Notes: generated by a model from the letters alone, not told the origin. A stretch of DNA of 64,000 bases from Lysinibacillus fusiformis (GCA_030027265.1 JASENG010000007.1:1-64000); one strand, 5' to 3'; counted from the stretch's first letter, positions 16,718 through 25,165 are shown. Translations and numbers: made by a program.

Positions 16718-17425
16718 TCATTTCATAGGACAAAATTCACAGTGCATTAAGCCTGGAATGTCCTTGGAAAAACAGCAGCTTTTTCTTAGTGGTTTATTGA
16801 TGAGCGCAGCGGGATTTTTGCCGCCAGTATATTGATGGAACCAGGATTTGTTGGAGAAGAGCTGCCAAACTTTTGTCCCCTCCAGAATTTCTAAATCTTC
16901 AAATGCGCGGTCAGCTAACATCGGATTCTCAAGCTGTTCGTAATAATTCCATAGCATATAGCCAAAAAGATTTTCCCATAAAGTCAGCGGCGAAATGGAT
17001 GTCGTTTTTCGGAGCTGCTGAAATACTTCATGGCATTGATATAAGAGCTTGCTAATCACATATTCGCGTTCACGATCCTCAACATAGCGATAGTCATTTG
17101 GTGTAATAAATGTTCCCAGTGTATTCACACCATATTCGTTAATCAGACTAAACCGTACATCCACCTTTTTGCCATCCCATATTTCATCATACATCGATAA
17201 CATATAAAATTGCATGGCCATAAACATTCCATAGCGTCTGCTAAAGTGAGAGATGGCAGCAGTTTCTGTACTCGCCTGTGTGATTCCCATCATTAAGTTG
17301 CGGAAATCTGTTAAATAAAAATCCTTGTGCAAGTTTTCTAGCGTAAATAATGGACGTTCTGGATTCTCCATAAAAACACCGTACGAATTTAAAACACGCA
17401 ATTGATCGTAAGTCAGAGCAGGCAT
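16718..17425 (-). CDS. FhuF-type 2Fe-2S siderophore-iron reductase
   Basis: A 235-residue protein whose C terminus reads SCCFSKDIPGLMHCEFCP: two adjacent cysteines, ten residues, Cys-x2-Cys. That spacing (C-C-x10-C-x2-C) is the 2Fe-2S ligand signature of FhuF-type ferric-siderophore reductases, which release iron from imported siderophores in the cytoplasm. The rest of the protein has the conserved tryptophan- and leucine-rich helices of that group (LWENLFGYMLWNYYE). Start: ATG 17425 with AAGGTGA four bases upstream; a possible ATG five codons earlier has no binding site. I see no clear Fur box before it, although one lies about 600 bases away near the candidate small RNA. Confidence 0.75.
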   Translation of the reverse strand: MPALTYDQLRVLNSYGVFMENPERPLFTLENLHKDFYLTDFRNLMMGITQASTETAAISHFSRRYGMFMAMQFYMLSMYDEIWDGKKVDVRFSLINEYGVNTLGTFITPNDYRYVEDREREYVISKLLYQCHEVFQQLRKTTSISPLTLWENLFGYMLWNYYEQLENPMLADRAFEDLEILEGTKVWQLFSNKSWFHQYTGGKNPAALINKPLRKSCCFSKDIPGLMHCEFCPMK

Positions 17426-17557
17426 ATCGTTCACCTTCATTTTTTACATTAACTATATCACTTTCATAAACATTGATGAAGATTTTAGATTTATCTATAC
17501 AAAAATGACTAAGCATAATAAAATATATAAAACAAATAAGAAAAGTAGGTTTTATAA

Positions 17558-17995
17558 ATGAATCATATACCTTCAATACCTAGACCATTAGTAAGAACGA
17601 ACCAATGGACAATTTTCCTTTCCGTCATTATAACTTGGCTAACAGGGGAGGCGTGGATATTAGCAATACCACTTGCAGCAAATTTAATGGGCATATTATT
17701 TAACTATAATCCAATCATGAAAATTGCGAGAGTATTTCTTATTCAAGAGGGGAGGAAATATATCCCGGAGGATGTGACACAACAAAAGTTTAATGCATGT
17801 ATTGCCATATTTTGCTTAGCTGGGGGGCTTGGCAGTTTTCTTGCCGGCTGGACGATTGCAGGCTATGTCTTTACTATCATGGTTGCAGTGGCTTCATTCA
17901 TAGCCATATTAGGATTTTGTGTAGGTTGTTTTATCTTCTTCCAAATAAAACAATTTCAATATCGGCGAAAGTTAAAGCATTCAAAATTAGGCTGA
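17558..17995 (+). CDS. DUF4395 membrane protein
   Basis: A 145-residue protein with the DUF4395 layout: IPRPLVRTNQW at the N terminus, paired hydrophobic helices, the loop YNPIMKIARVF, then FNACIAIFCLAGG and two further helices. Function is unknown; related proteins occur next to thioredoxin-like and redox genes in other Bacillales, but no such gene adjoins here. ATG start with a weak AGTAGG upstream. It is divergent from the FhuF-type gene. A Fur-controlled promoter lies 33 bases after its stop codon. Confidence 0.7.
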   Translation: MNHIPSIPRPLVRTNQWTIFLSVIITWLTGEAWILAIPLAANLMGILFNYNPIMKIARVFLIQEGRKYIPEDVTQQKFNACIAIFCLAGGLGSFLAGWTIAGYVFTIMVAVASFIAILGFCVGCFIFFQIKQFQYRRKLKHSKLG

Positions 17996-18027
17996 AAGTT
18001 ATATTTTCTAAAAATTTACGCAAATAG

Positions 18028-18056
18028 TTGACTATCTAATTGAAAACGATTATCAT
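18028..18056 (+). promoter_or_regulatory. Sigma-A promoter of the candidate small RNA
   Basis: TTGACT and TATCAT separated by exactly 17 bases. It is overlapped by a Fur box. No protein-coding frame follows on this strand; a hairpin RNA and terminator do. Confidence 0.7.
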
Positions 18057-18060
18057 TATC
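18042..18060. promoter_or_regulatory. Fur box
   Basis: GAAAACGATTATCATTATC matches 17 of 19 positions of the classical Fur box GATAATGATWATCATTATC. It covers the spacer end and the -10 element of the promoter at 18028-18056, the position expected for iron-dependent repression. Confidence 0.8.
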
Positions 18061-18062
18061 AT

Positions 18063-18202
18063 ATAAATAAAAAACCTTATTACATTTTGTGATAAGCGCT
18101 TTTCTCCAAAGATTAAGTCAAGACGTTCTTCCCCCCTATTTAGAACGTTGAGACAGTCGTAAAAAGGCCGGGCTTCAATGTTGAAGCTCGGCCTTATTTT
18201 CT
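18063..18202 (+). ncRNA. Candidate Fur-regulated small RNA (FsrA-like)
   Basis: From the predicted start near 18063 to the terminator is about 140 bases. Three hairpins are visible: CTTATTAC/GTGATAAG (18076-18096); ACGTTCT/AGAACGT (18123-18148), whose 12-base loop holds six consecutive C in TTCCCCCCTATTT; and the terminator (18164-18195). A pyrimidine-rich single-stranded stretch GCTTTTCTCC lies between the first two. No plausible ORF with a ribosome binding site occurs. FsrA of Bacillus subtilis is likewise a Fur-repressed small RNA with C-rich unpaired stretches that bind Shine-Dalgarno regions of iron-enzyme mRNAs. Function by analogy only. Confidence 0.6.
18164..18202. terminator. Shared terminator of the small RNA and the EmrE-type gene
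   Basis: AAGGCCGGGCTTCA pairs with TGAAGCTCGGCCTT (one G-U) around ATGT. It has ATTTTCTTC on the + side and TTTTTACG on the minus side, so it can end transcripts from both directions. The stop codon of the minus-strand gene lies inside the stem. Confidence 0.8.
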
Positions 18203-19146
18203 TCTGCTTGGACGGACTTTGAAAGATGCATCGTATGATAGCTATGCAGCAGCATGCCAATCACAATTACGCCAATACCGATAAGGGCAACGGAATCTGG
18301 GAGGGGAACGCTTAGCAAAATCATCTCACCAACGATTACAAATAAAACCTCTGTCGACTGAGTGGCTTCGACTGCAGCAAGCTTCCCTTGATTTTCCCGA
18401 ACTCGATCAGTTGCGATGAAGAATAGTACTGTGGCAATAACACCTGAGCTTATCCCGACAATCAAGGACTGGAATACTTGGCTGGCAGAAGGGAGTCCGA
18501 CCGTAATTAGCGCATAAACAGCCAAGATAATCCACGCGGGAAGCGATGCAATGGTCATGCCAAGGACTCTTTGATATGTATCGAGTCTTCCGCCGCATAT
18601 TTCCATCATTTTTCGATTCCCTAATGGATAGGCAAAGGCAGCGATAATTACAGGCAATATTCCCAGCAGCAAGGTTTCAAAGGAAACAGATTGTGCTTGT
18701 GGAACCTGTATTAGGAAAATGCCAATTAAAATAACTGTAGAGATTAATAAGGAGATAACAGGGATTTTTTGGCGATGCTTCACGTCTCCTACAATTGTTA
18801 TAAAGAAGGGGGCTAATAATACACCTGCTACAATCGTGAATTGCCAAGTTCCTGAAACAATCCATCCTGGTCCAAAGGAAGCGGCGTAGGTTAATGGTCC
18901 ATAAAATAATACAAACCCTACGAAGCTCCAAAGCAGCCATTTCAATGGTTGGGATTTCATTTCCTTTGTTAGAGGTCTCCATCCCTTACGAGTCAGTACA
19001 ATGACGAGTAGAAAGGGGAGCATAAAGAAGTAGCGCAGAGACGCACTCCATAGCCAACTGCCGCCTTCTAATTCCATTGAATGATTTAAGATGAAGGTTA
19101 CTGCAAAAAATAAGCTTGCGAGTATACCTAAAGCAATTTCTTTCAA
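18175..19146 (-). CDS. DMT superfamily exporter (EmrE-type, 10 helices)
   Basis: A 323-residue membrane protein with about ten helices arranged as two repeats, of the drug/metabolite transporter superfamily, 'multidrug resistance efflux' branch. Typical stretches are FNILNHSMELEGGSW-like at residues 18-33, GPGWIVSGTWQFTIVAG and the second-repeat AAVEATQSTEVLFVIVGE. Substrate unknown. TTG start at 19146 after GTAGGT; weak binding site. The last codons and stop are embedded in a terminator that also ends the candidate small RNA on the opposite strand. Confidence 0.8.
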   Translation of the reverse strand: MKEIALGILASLFFAVTFILNHSMELEGGSWLWSASLRYFFMLPFLLVIVLTRKGWRPLTKEMKSQPLKWLLWSFVGFVLFYGPLTYAASFGPGWIVSGTWQFTIVAGVLLAPFFITIVGDVKHRQKIPVISLLISTVILIGIFLIQVPQAQSVSFETLLLGILPVIIAAFAYPLGNRKMMEICGGRLDTYQRVLGMTIASLPAWIILAVYALITVGLPSASQVFQSLIVGISSGVIATVLFFIATDRVRENQGKLAAVEATQSTEVLFVIVGEMILLSVPLPDSVALIGIGVIVIGMLLHSYHTMHLSKSVQAEENKAELQH

Positions 19147-19242
19147 TCTAATAACCTACTTTCATACCAAATTTCACGCTGGCACAAAGTACAATAAAGG
19201 AACTCCAGTTGCAAGGTGACTTAATATTCAGAACTATCTTCT

Positions 19243-19281
19243 TTTAAAAAGAGCGAAGTAAGGTTTTGTGTCTTACTTCGC
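19243..19281 (-). terminator. Terminator of pepT
   Basis: On the minus strand GCGAAGTAAG pairs with CTTACTTCGC, followed by CTCTTTTT. Confidence 0.75.
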
Positions 19282-19297
19282 GCGAGAGAGCTGTTGT

Positions 19298-20527
19298 TTA
19301 TTTACCTTGTGCTTCAAACAATTGAACAATTTCTAAAATCACTTGTGATGCTTTTTCCATTGTTTCGCCTGAGACAAATTCAAATTTCCCGTGCATGTTT
19401 TCCCCACCAGCAAAGATGTTAGGAGTAGGTAATCCCATGTAGGATAATTGTGATCCATCTGTTCCGCCTCGAACTGGTTCAACAATTGGGGATATGTCTA
19501 AATTTTCCATCGCTTTGTAGGCAATGTCAACAATTTCTTTTACAGGTTCGATTTTTTCACGCATGTTATAATATTGATCTTCAATTTCAACAGTGATTGA
19601 ATTTTCACCGTATCTTTCTTTCATCATTTTTTCCAATTCAAGGAAATGTGCTTTTTTAGCTTCAAATTTTTCACGATCATGGTCACGTATAATATATGAA
19701 AGCTTTGCCTCTTCAATATGGCCATTAAAGTTCATTAGGTGAATAAAGCCTTCATAGCCTTCCGTTTTTTCAGGAACTGCATCAGCCGGCATGGACCTTT
19801 GGAAATTAATAGCCAGTGTAATTGCGTTAACCATTTTTCCCTTAGCAGAGCCTGGGTGTACGCTTGTTCCGCGAGTTGTCACTTTAACACCGGCAGCATT
19901 AAAGCTTTCAAATTGCAATTCACCTAGTGGACCGCCATCCATTGTATAGGCGTAATCAGCACCAAATGCTTTTACGTCGAATTTATGTGGACCGCGACCA
20001 ATTTCTTCATCCGGTGTGAAAGCAACACGCAGTTTCCCGTGTTTGATTTCCGGATGTTGAATTAAATATTCCATAGCCGTCACAATTTCTGCAATTCCGG
20101 CTTTATCATCCGCACCTAAAAGTGTTGTACCATCCGTAGTAATCAGTGTTTGCCCTACATAATTTTTTAAGTTAGGGAAGTAGCTGGGAGACATGACAAG
20201 TTCGTCATTTAATTGAATATCTCCGCCATCGTAATTATCGATCCGCTTTGGATTTACATTTTCGCCTGAAAAATCAGGTGACGTATCGACGTGAGCTAAA
20301 AATCCGATTGTCGGCACTTCTTTGTCCGTATTTGCTGGTAACGTTGCAAATAAATAGCCGTTTTCATCCAATGTCACTTCTGTTAGTCCAATTTCTTCAA
20401 GTTCAGCTTTTAAAACATTTAATAAATCAAATTGTTTTTCTGTAGATGGGGTAGTTGAGCTTTCTGGATTTGATTCAGTATCGATTTTAGCATAGCGAAT
20501 TAATCGTTCGATTACTTGTTCTTTCAT
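19298..20527 (-). CDS. pepT: Peptidase T (tripeptide aminopeptidase)
   Basis: A 409-residue zinc peptidase of family M20B. Motifs in order: [11 protein letters not shown] (first metal His and the catalytic Asp), [13 protein letters not shown] (bridging Asp), [11 protein letters not shown] (catalytic Glu pair), [13 protein letters not shown], and [13 protein letters not shown] in the dimerisation domain. It removes the N-terminal residue of tripeptides in the cytoplasm. Length and N terminus ([19 protein letters not shown]) are those of the family. ATG start with AAGGAGG eight bases upstream. Single gene with its own terminator. Confidence 0.95.
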   Translation of the reverse strand: MKEQVIERLIRYAKIDTESNPESSTTPSTEKQFDLLNVLKAELEEIGLTEVTLDENGYLFATLPANTDKEVPTIGFLAHVDTSPDFSGENVNPKRIDNYDGGDIQLNDELVMSPSYFPNLKNYVGQTLITTDGTTLLGADDKAGIAEIVTAMEYLIQHPEIKHGKLRVAFTPDEEIGRGPHKFDVKAFGADYAYTMDGGPLGELQFESFNAAGVKVTTRGTSVHPGSAKGKMVNAITLAINFQRSMPADAVPEKTEGYEGFIHLMNFNGHIEEAKLSYIIRDHDREKFEAKKAHFLELEKMMKERYGENSITVEIEDQYYNMREKIEPVKEIVDIAYKAMENLDISPIVEPVRGGTDGSQLSYMGLPTPNIFAGGENMHGKFEFVSGETMEKASQVILEIVQLFEAQGK

Positions 20528-20647
20528 TAATAAAGCCTCCTTACAGATTAGTGTTTCTATCCTGCATTAACGGTCAGTACTGATTCAAATGTAAACAGCA
20601 AACTTAGGTTGACCTAACTGCCCGTAAAAGCCCGATTGGTTCATCTA

Positions 20648-20678
20648 GCCATCAGCGGGATGAAGAGTCCCACTGATA
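20648..20678. repeat. Intergenic palindrome
   Basis: ATCAG-C-GGGA and TCCC-A-CTGAT form a stem with a single mismatch around TGAAGAG. It sits just after the YhhN gene on the minus strand; it lacks a T run, so its role as a terminator is uncertain. Confidence 0.45.
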
Positions 20679-20689
20679 GAAGATTTCCT

Positions 20690-21346
20690 TTATTGTATCA
20701 CTTTGCTTCGAATAGCGGAATATTTTGGGATACTTAAAGCTATTAAAATTTGCGCACCATAATAGGTGGACATGATTAGTTGATGGGAATAATCTACTGG
20801 GAACATAAATTTATTGATTGCTAGAATGGAATCCGAAATGATAAAAAGAAGAGCGCCAGCTATCGCAAGCTTTGACCCTGTTTTAAAGGACGTCCAGCCC
20901 ATCACTAAAATGACAATCATATAGGTGAACACAGCCATAGCAAGAATCGTATTGCTGTCTTGAATTAAAGTCCAACCAATCCAAATAATCATTATTGCAC
21001 CATAAAGACTTAAGCATACAGTGATCAGAATGGGGACTGGTGTTTCATTTGTTGTAAGAAAGGCACGAATATAAAACAAGTGGCCAATTAAAAAACAGAT
21101 AAGACCAATGATAAACCATTGCAGGGTATAGTCCCCGAAAGCACAGAAAATAAGACCGATGATAACCAATGTTTTATAAGAAATAATATTTTCAGCCTTT
21201 GTCAGTATGGCTAAACTAATAATTAAAATCATGGGCAATAATTTAAACACCATAACAAGGGATGGATTGATGGTATCAATAAAAAACACATAGTAAAATC
21301 CTAAAATAATAATGAATGCCAATAGTAATTTCCTGATCAAATTCAT
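20690..21346 (-). CDS. YhhN family membrane protein (lysoplasmalogenase-like)
   Basis: A 218-residue protein with about eight membrane helices and the YhhN/TMEM86 signature elements: CAFGDYTLQW, FLIGHLFYIRAF, GALLFIISDSILAINKF and QLIMSTYYGAQILIALS. Animal and some bacterial members cleave the vinyl-ether bond of lysoplasmalogens; activity in Bacillales is not shown. The start is unclear: AAAGGAG is only two bases before the ATG and eight bases before a TTG three codons downstream (21340), which is better spaced. Single gene. Confidence 0.8.
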   Translation of the reverse strand: MNLIRKLLLAFIIILGFYYVFFIDTINPSLVMVFKLLPMILIISLAILTKAENIISYKTLVIIGLIFCAFGDYTLQWFIIGLICFLIGHLFYIRAFLTTNETPVPILITVCLSLYGAIMIIWIGWTLIQDSNTILAMAVFTYMIVILVMGWTSFKTGSKLAIAGALLFIISDSILAINKFMFPVDYSHQLIMSTYYGAQILIALSIPKYSAIRSKVIQ

Positions 21347-21490
21347 CACTCCTTTTAATTAAATATAGCTACTGAAGATGGGATATCGGATCTACTGAAT
21401 TTCTACATTACTAAACAGAGATTTATTATATTTATGAAACTATATGGTTCGCTATTCCGTAGAACAAATATAAGAGAAAGGATGGTTCAA

Positions 21491-23176
21491 TTGACTCAAA
21501 CTTTGATTATGTCGTTAATCGCTTCGGTCTTAGCAACCCTTCTGATTGTGCCTCTTACAAAGAAGGTACAAAAAGGAGAAATGTCAAATAAACAACTGCT
21601 AAATTCAGTCATTTTTGTTTTAATTGCAAGCTTTATCATTGGCTTTGCATTTATTTACATTACAAAAATTGATTTGCACTGGACAGCTTTTGCATATATA
21701 TTGCCAATCATTGCGCTTCTGGGTGCATTGCTTTCAAAAGGAGTAGAGCAAACTTTTAAAGGGATTCTATTTTTAGCCAGCTTAATCCTGCTGGGCTACA
21801 TGCTTTGTGCACCTTTCTTTAATGCGGAGGAGAAATATAACTCTGCAAAAATGGAAGAAAAAGTAGAGATTGAGCCTTTCGATGAAACACAAACACCAGC
21901 TAGTGTTCCACCACGATTTGCGCAAAATAAAATGAAAAAAGCATTTGGGCAAGTGCCAAATACAAGTTATTATGAGCTCGGAAATTTACAAATTCAAAAA
22001 GTAAACGGACAGTATGTCTATATTGCTCCTGTTGAGTTTTCAGGTTTTTTCAAATGGTTTAACGGAAAAACGACTCCTGGTTATTTCACAATGAGTGCCA
22101 CAGACTCCACAGATAATCCGAAATTTGTAAAATCCGAAATGACTTATGTTCCATCGGCGTTTTTAAACAAAAATCTTGAACGCCATATACGTTTAGAGAA
22201 TCCAACATTAATCTTCTATGGCGAGCCGCAGCTTGAAGTGGATGATGAAGGGAAACCGTATTATATCCGCTCTTATGGAGAGTTTATCTCTGCACGTAAC
22301 GGGTTTGATGTTAAAGGGCTTGTGATGGTGGATGCAGCAACAGGTGATTACGAAGTATTAACTTTAGACGAAGTGCCGGAATTTATCGATGGTGCGGTTT
22401 CTCCAGAATCAGTGAGTCTTCAAAATAGCTATTTTGGAAACTATGTCCATGGTTTCTGGAATAGTAAATTTGGGAAAAAAGATGTAAAACTGCCATCAGA
22501 TGAGGGAACAGAGGCAAATGTAAGCCCAATTTTCAATGAAAATGGTGAGATGTATTACTTCACTGACTTTACGAGTCCAAAAGAGGGAGTAGACTCGATG
22601 CTCGGGTATTCTTTAACGAATGCGCGCACAGGTGAATCGACTTACTATACAGGTGATCTTGAGGAGTCGTATATGGATTCTCGAGGGGCATTAGATATTA
22701 TTGAAAAGAAATTCATTGAAAAAGAATGGGAAGGCGAAATGCCAATCCTGTATAATTTCTACGGAGAAGCGAGCTGGCTTGCACCTGTTCTAGATTCGAA
22801 TGGATTCTTGCAAAACTACTTTATTGTATCGGCGGCGAATCCGGAAATTTCAGCTTATGGATCAACGCCGAACGAAGCCTTAAAGCAGTATCGAACAGCT
22901 TTAAGTCGTGGCGGCGGAACAGTGGATGGCACGTCAAATTCAGAAGAAGCGACAATTTCAGGTGATGTGGTCCGTGTTTATAAAGAACGCATCGGTGATT
23001 ATACAGTCGTATCGTTCTTGCTAAATTCAGGGCAAAACTTTACGATCAGTTCTCAAAATGCTCCATTAGCTATCTATTTACAAGAAGGCGATCATGTAGC
23101 AATAACGTATTATGCGACTCAGGAGTTATTCCTTCCTGTTAAAGAAATTATTATTGAAGGTATTGCAACACAGTAG
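21491..23176 (+). CDS. Membrane-anchored protein with a large extracellular domain, unknown
   Basis: A 561-residue protein. Residues 1-120 contain about four hydrophobic helices; the rest is soluble, probably outside the cell, with many aromatic and acidic residues and repeated beta-strand patterns (YVYIAPVEFSGFFKWFNG, YYIRSYGEFISARNGFDVKGLVMVDAATGDYEV). The last 70 residues (SGDVVRVYKERIGDYTVVSF...FLPVKEIIIEG) look like an OB-like small beta domain. I do not recognise a named family. Start: TTG 21491 with AAAGGA eight bases upstream; an earlier in-frame start exists but has no binding site. A terminator follows. Confidence 0.65.
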   Translation: MTQTLIMSLIASVLATLLIVPLTKKVQKGEMSNKQLLNSVIFVLIASFIIGFAFIYITKIDLHWTAFAYILPIIALLGALLSKGVEQTFKGILFLASLILLGYMLCAPFFNAEEKYNSAKMEEKVEIEPFDETQTPASVPPRFAQNKMKKAFGQVPNTSYYELGNLQIQKVNGQYVYIAPVEFSGFFKWFNGKTTPGYFTMSATDSTDNPKFVKSEMTYVPSAFLNKNLERHIRLENPTLIFYGEPQLEVDDEGKPYYIRSYGEFISARNGFDVKGLVMVDAATGDYEVLTLDEVPEFIDGAVSPESVSLQNSYFGNYVHGFWNSKFGKKDVKLPSDEGTEANVSPIFNENGEMYYFTDFTSPKEGVDSMLGYSLTNARTGESTYYTGDLEESYMDSRGALDIIEKKFIEKEWEGEMPILYNFYGEASWLAPVLDSNGFLQNYFIVSAANPEISAYGSTPNEALKQYRTALSRGGGTVDGTSNSEEATISGDVVRVYKERIGDYTVVSFLLNSGQNFTISSQNAPLAIYLQEGDHVAITYYATQELFLPVKEIIIEGIATQ

Positions 23177-23194
23177 ATATTTGTAGCGCAGTGG

Positions 23195-23224
23195 CCCAAA
23201 CCAATTTGTTGGTTTGGGTTTTTT
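23195..23224 (+). terminator. Terminator after the 561-residue membrane protein gene
   Basis: CCCAAACCA pairs perfectly with TGGTTTGGG, then six T. Confidence 0.85.
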
Positions 23225-23240
23225 GGTAGAAATAAGGTAA

Positions 23241-23297
23241 GTATCTAGAATATTGTTGAAAGTGTCAAGATAATCCACAAAGTGTCTGATTTCCGCC
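23241..23297. repeat. Degenerate copies of the 21-bp GTGTCTAGATT repeat
   Basis: GTATCTAGAAT (23241), GTGTCAAGATA (23262) and GTGTCTGATTT (23282) start at 21- and 20-base intervals and resemble the array at 58382-58613. The spacing and partial match suggest an older copy of the same repeat. Confidence 0.5.
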
Positions 23298-23326
23298 AGT
23301 GAGCTGATTCATGAACAAAAAAGCCA

Positions 23327-23371
23327 AGAAAAAAGCGACACCAAGGCAGAACAACTCAACCTTAGTGTCGC
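23327..23371 (-). terminator. Terminator of the flavoreductase gene
   Basis: On the minus strand GCGACACTAAGG pairs with CCTTGGTGTCGC, then six T. Confidence 0.8.
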
Positions 23372-23379
23372 GTTTATTT

Positions 23380-24114
23380 TTATTTCCAATTAAATCCTTT
23401 AGTAGCCAGGAATTCTTTAATATGTGGACGTCTTTGTTCAACCAGGAAGTCGGCCATTTGCTTCGTCCAGTTGGCCATTTTTTGATTGGAGCTACGGCTA
23501 GCGTAGTATTCTTCCATCGTTGCATCGTATTGATCAAGTAAAGTGTCGTATTTTTTCACATCGTACTCATTTTCGTGCAGAATCGCTTCTACTGGAAGAC
23601 GTGGTTTTGTTTCGTTCACTTTTGTTGGCGTTCCGATTGTCATCGCAAATAGAGGGAACACATAGTCAGGTAAGTTGAATAACTCACTGATTTCTTTTGG
23701 ATTGTTGCGAGCCCCGCCAATATAGCAAATACCATAGCCGGCATCTTCAGCGGCAATCACAAAGTTTTGAGCAAAAATGCCAACGTCTGCGATACCGACC
23801 AATACATTTTCTGCACTATCAGCCACAATGTCGACACCGTGTTTTTGCCCCGCAACTTGAAGGCGTTTAAAGTCTACGCAGAAAAGAAATGAGGCACCTG
23901 CTGTTTGAAATTGGAACTCATTTTTTGAAAGCTCCCCTAATTTTTGTTTCTTTTCTTCATCGGTTACCCAAATGACACTATAAGCTTGGACAAAATGTGA
24001 GCTAGCGGCCATTTGTGCAGTCTGGATTAAATCTGCCACGGTTTCCTTTGGAATGGCTTCACCTGTATATTTTCTTACAGATGTATGATTACGTAATAAC
24101 CCTTTTGTTGACAT
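23380..24114 (-). CDS. NADPH-dependent flavin oxidoreductase (NfrA/nitroreductase family)
   Basis: A 244-residue FMN enzyme of the oxygen-insensitive nitroreductase family, NfrA/FRP branch. Typical elements: N-terminal NHTSVRKYTGEAIP with the FMN-phosphate-binding Arg, QMAASSHFVQAYSVIWV, the second FMN-binding stretch YGICYIGGARNNPKEI, and the C-terminal VKKYDTLLDQYDATMEEYYASR followed by WTKQMADFL. Such enzymes reduce flavins, nitroaromatics or quinones with NADPH. The quinone-linked dioxygenase gene at 59.9 kb is not near, so no shared operon. ATG start with GGGGAGG. Confidence 0.88.
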   Translation of the reverse strand: MSTKGLLRNHTSVRKYTGEAIPKETVADLIQTAQMAASSHFVQAYSVIWVTDEEKKQKLGELSKNEFQFQTAGASFLFCVDFKRLQVAGQKHGVDIVADSAENVLVGIADVGIFAQNFVIAAEDAGYGICYIGGARNNPKEISELFNLPDYVFPLFAMTIGTPTKVNETKPRLPVEAILHENEYDVKKYDTLLDQYDATMEEYYASRSSNQKMANWTKQMADFLVEQRRPHIKEFLATKGFNWK

Positions 24115-24140
24115 TTCATTTCCTCCCCTAAAAATGATAA

Positions 24141-24180
24141 TTTAAAAGCCTTACAGAGCAAAAAAATGCTTCATAAGGCT
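24141..24180 (-). terminator. Probable terminator of plsY
   Basis: On the minus strand AGCCTTA...TAAGGCT, with an inner AGCA/TGCT helix, is followed by TTTTAAATT. It lies 67 bases after the plsY stop codon. Confidence 0.5.
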
Positions 24181-24246
24181 ATCTTAGTATATTTTGGATT
24201 TTTTTCAAAGAAGAAGGGTTTCTCGCTTATTATGTTCGATACAAAT

Positions 24247-24879
24247 TCAACCCTTCTTCTTAAAAGCAGACAATACTTTCGGCTCTGTTCCTGAGCGCAT
24301 GCGATTGATATTCTCAATATGGAGATAAAGTGCGATTAAAAATAGAGTCAGCGTAATAATGAATGGCCATATCGTTGGTTCGATGATAAGTGCGGTTACC
24401 CCAAAGATAATATATAAAACAAAAACACCAATAAGTAAGTAATTTGTTAATAGCGAAACAATGACGAAAGCAAGAACCGCAATTAACCCCAACTTCCAAT
24501 TAAGTGCAATAAAAATACCGATTAAAGAAGCTGTACCTTTTCCGCCTCGAAATTTCATATGGATCGGGAAGTTATGTCCGAGTATTACGGCTAAACCCAT
24601 AAGGTAAAGTAAAAGCGAATCTTGTTCATTGGCAAAAGATTCAAAGTGAACTAGGCAAAGACGCAGCAACATAATAGCTGCCACTCCTTTTCCGATATCA
24701 ATCAACGCAACGAGTACGCCGTATTTCCACCCTAATGACAAGGTTGCGTTAGATGCACCTGCATTGCCATGACCAACTTCTTTAAGATTCACGCCTGATA
24801 ATAATTTGGCAATCGTAGAGCCGTGAATGCAGCCGATAAGATAGCCTGCTAGTAAAACAATTATAATGGCATAAAGCAA
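24247..24879 (-). CDS. plsY: Glycerol-3-phosphate acyltransferase PlsY
   Basis: A 210-residue membrane protein with the three conserved PlsY loops: the first after GYLIGCIHGSTIAK, the second GHGNAGASN, and LGHNFPIHMKFRGGKGTAS, plus a C-terminal HIENINRMRSGTEPK. PlsY transfers an acyl group from acyl-phosphate to glycerol-3-phosphate, the first step of phospholipid synthesis. Start: TTG 24879 with AAAGGGG eight bases upstream. An in-frame TTG six codons earlier would place the binding site inside the gene. The hairpin formed by the 3' end (AACCCTTCTTCT) and downstream sequence lacks a T run. In the first loop CIHGS replaces the usual SxPxG-like sequence, so the protein may be a second, divergent PlsY. 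Confidence 0.82.
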   Translation of the reverse strand: MLYAIIIVLLAGYLIGCIHGSTIAKLLSGVNLKEVGHGNAGASNATLSLGWKYGVLVALIDIGKGVAAIMLLRLCLVHFESFANEQDSLLLYLMGLAVILGHNFPIHMKFRGGKGTASLIGIFIALNWKLGLIAVLAFVIVSLLTNYLLIGVFVLYIIFGVTALIIEPTIWPFIITLTLFLIALYLHIENINRMRSGTEPKVLSAFKKKG

Positions 24880-24975
24880 AGTGAAAACCCCTTTCAAAAG
24901 TTGCTCTTTACAACACTATACTCTATGATTATAAATGAAATTTCCAAAAATTTTGAAATAATTTTCAAAGTATAG

Positions 24976-25005
24976 TTGACATAGAAGGTTACTGTGATTT
25001 ATAGT
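24976..25005 (+). promoter_or_regulatory. Sigma-A promoter of metY
   Basis: TTGACA and TATAGT separated by 18 bases, about 30 bases upstream of the S-box. Confidence 0.65.
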
Positions 25006-25033
25006 AACTCTAACGATGGAACATGAATCAAAT

Positions 25034-25145
25034 ACCTTTATCCAGAGAGGCGGAGGGACTAGGCCCTACGATGCCCAGCAACCAGCGTGATTTACGCAAT
25101 GGTGCTAATTCCTACAGATTTTGATTGGATCTGAGAGATAAGGGG
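25034..25145 (+). promoter_or_regulatory. SAM-I (S-box) riboswitch
   Basis: The classic core is present: AGAGAGGCGGAGGGACT, then CCCAGCAACC, and the closing GATCTGAGAGATAAGG. CCTTTATC and GATAAGGG form the P1 helix. It binds S-adenosylmethionine and switches off the gene downstream, here metY, through the terminator at 25166. Confidence 0.95.
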
Positions 25146-25165
25146 AGGAAAAATTGCAGCTATGC

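Noticed and set aside
16873-17055. Open frame on the + strand within the FhuF-type gene
   Set aside because: It lies entirely inside the well-supported minus-strand gene and has no binding site.
18036-18260. A 74-residue minus-strand frame across the candidate small RNA
   Set aside because: No ribosome binding site, many rare residue combinations, and it crosses a terminator and the Fur box.
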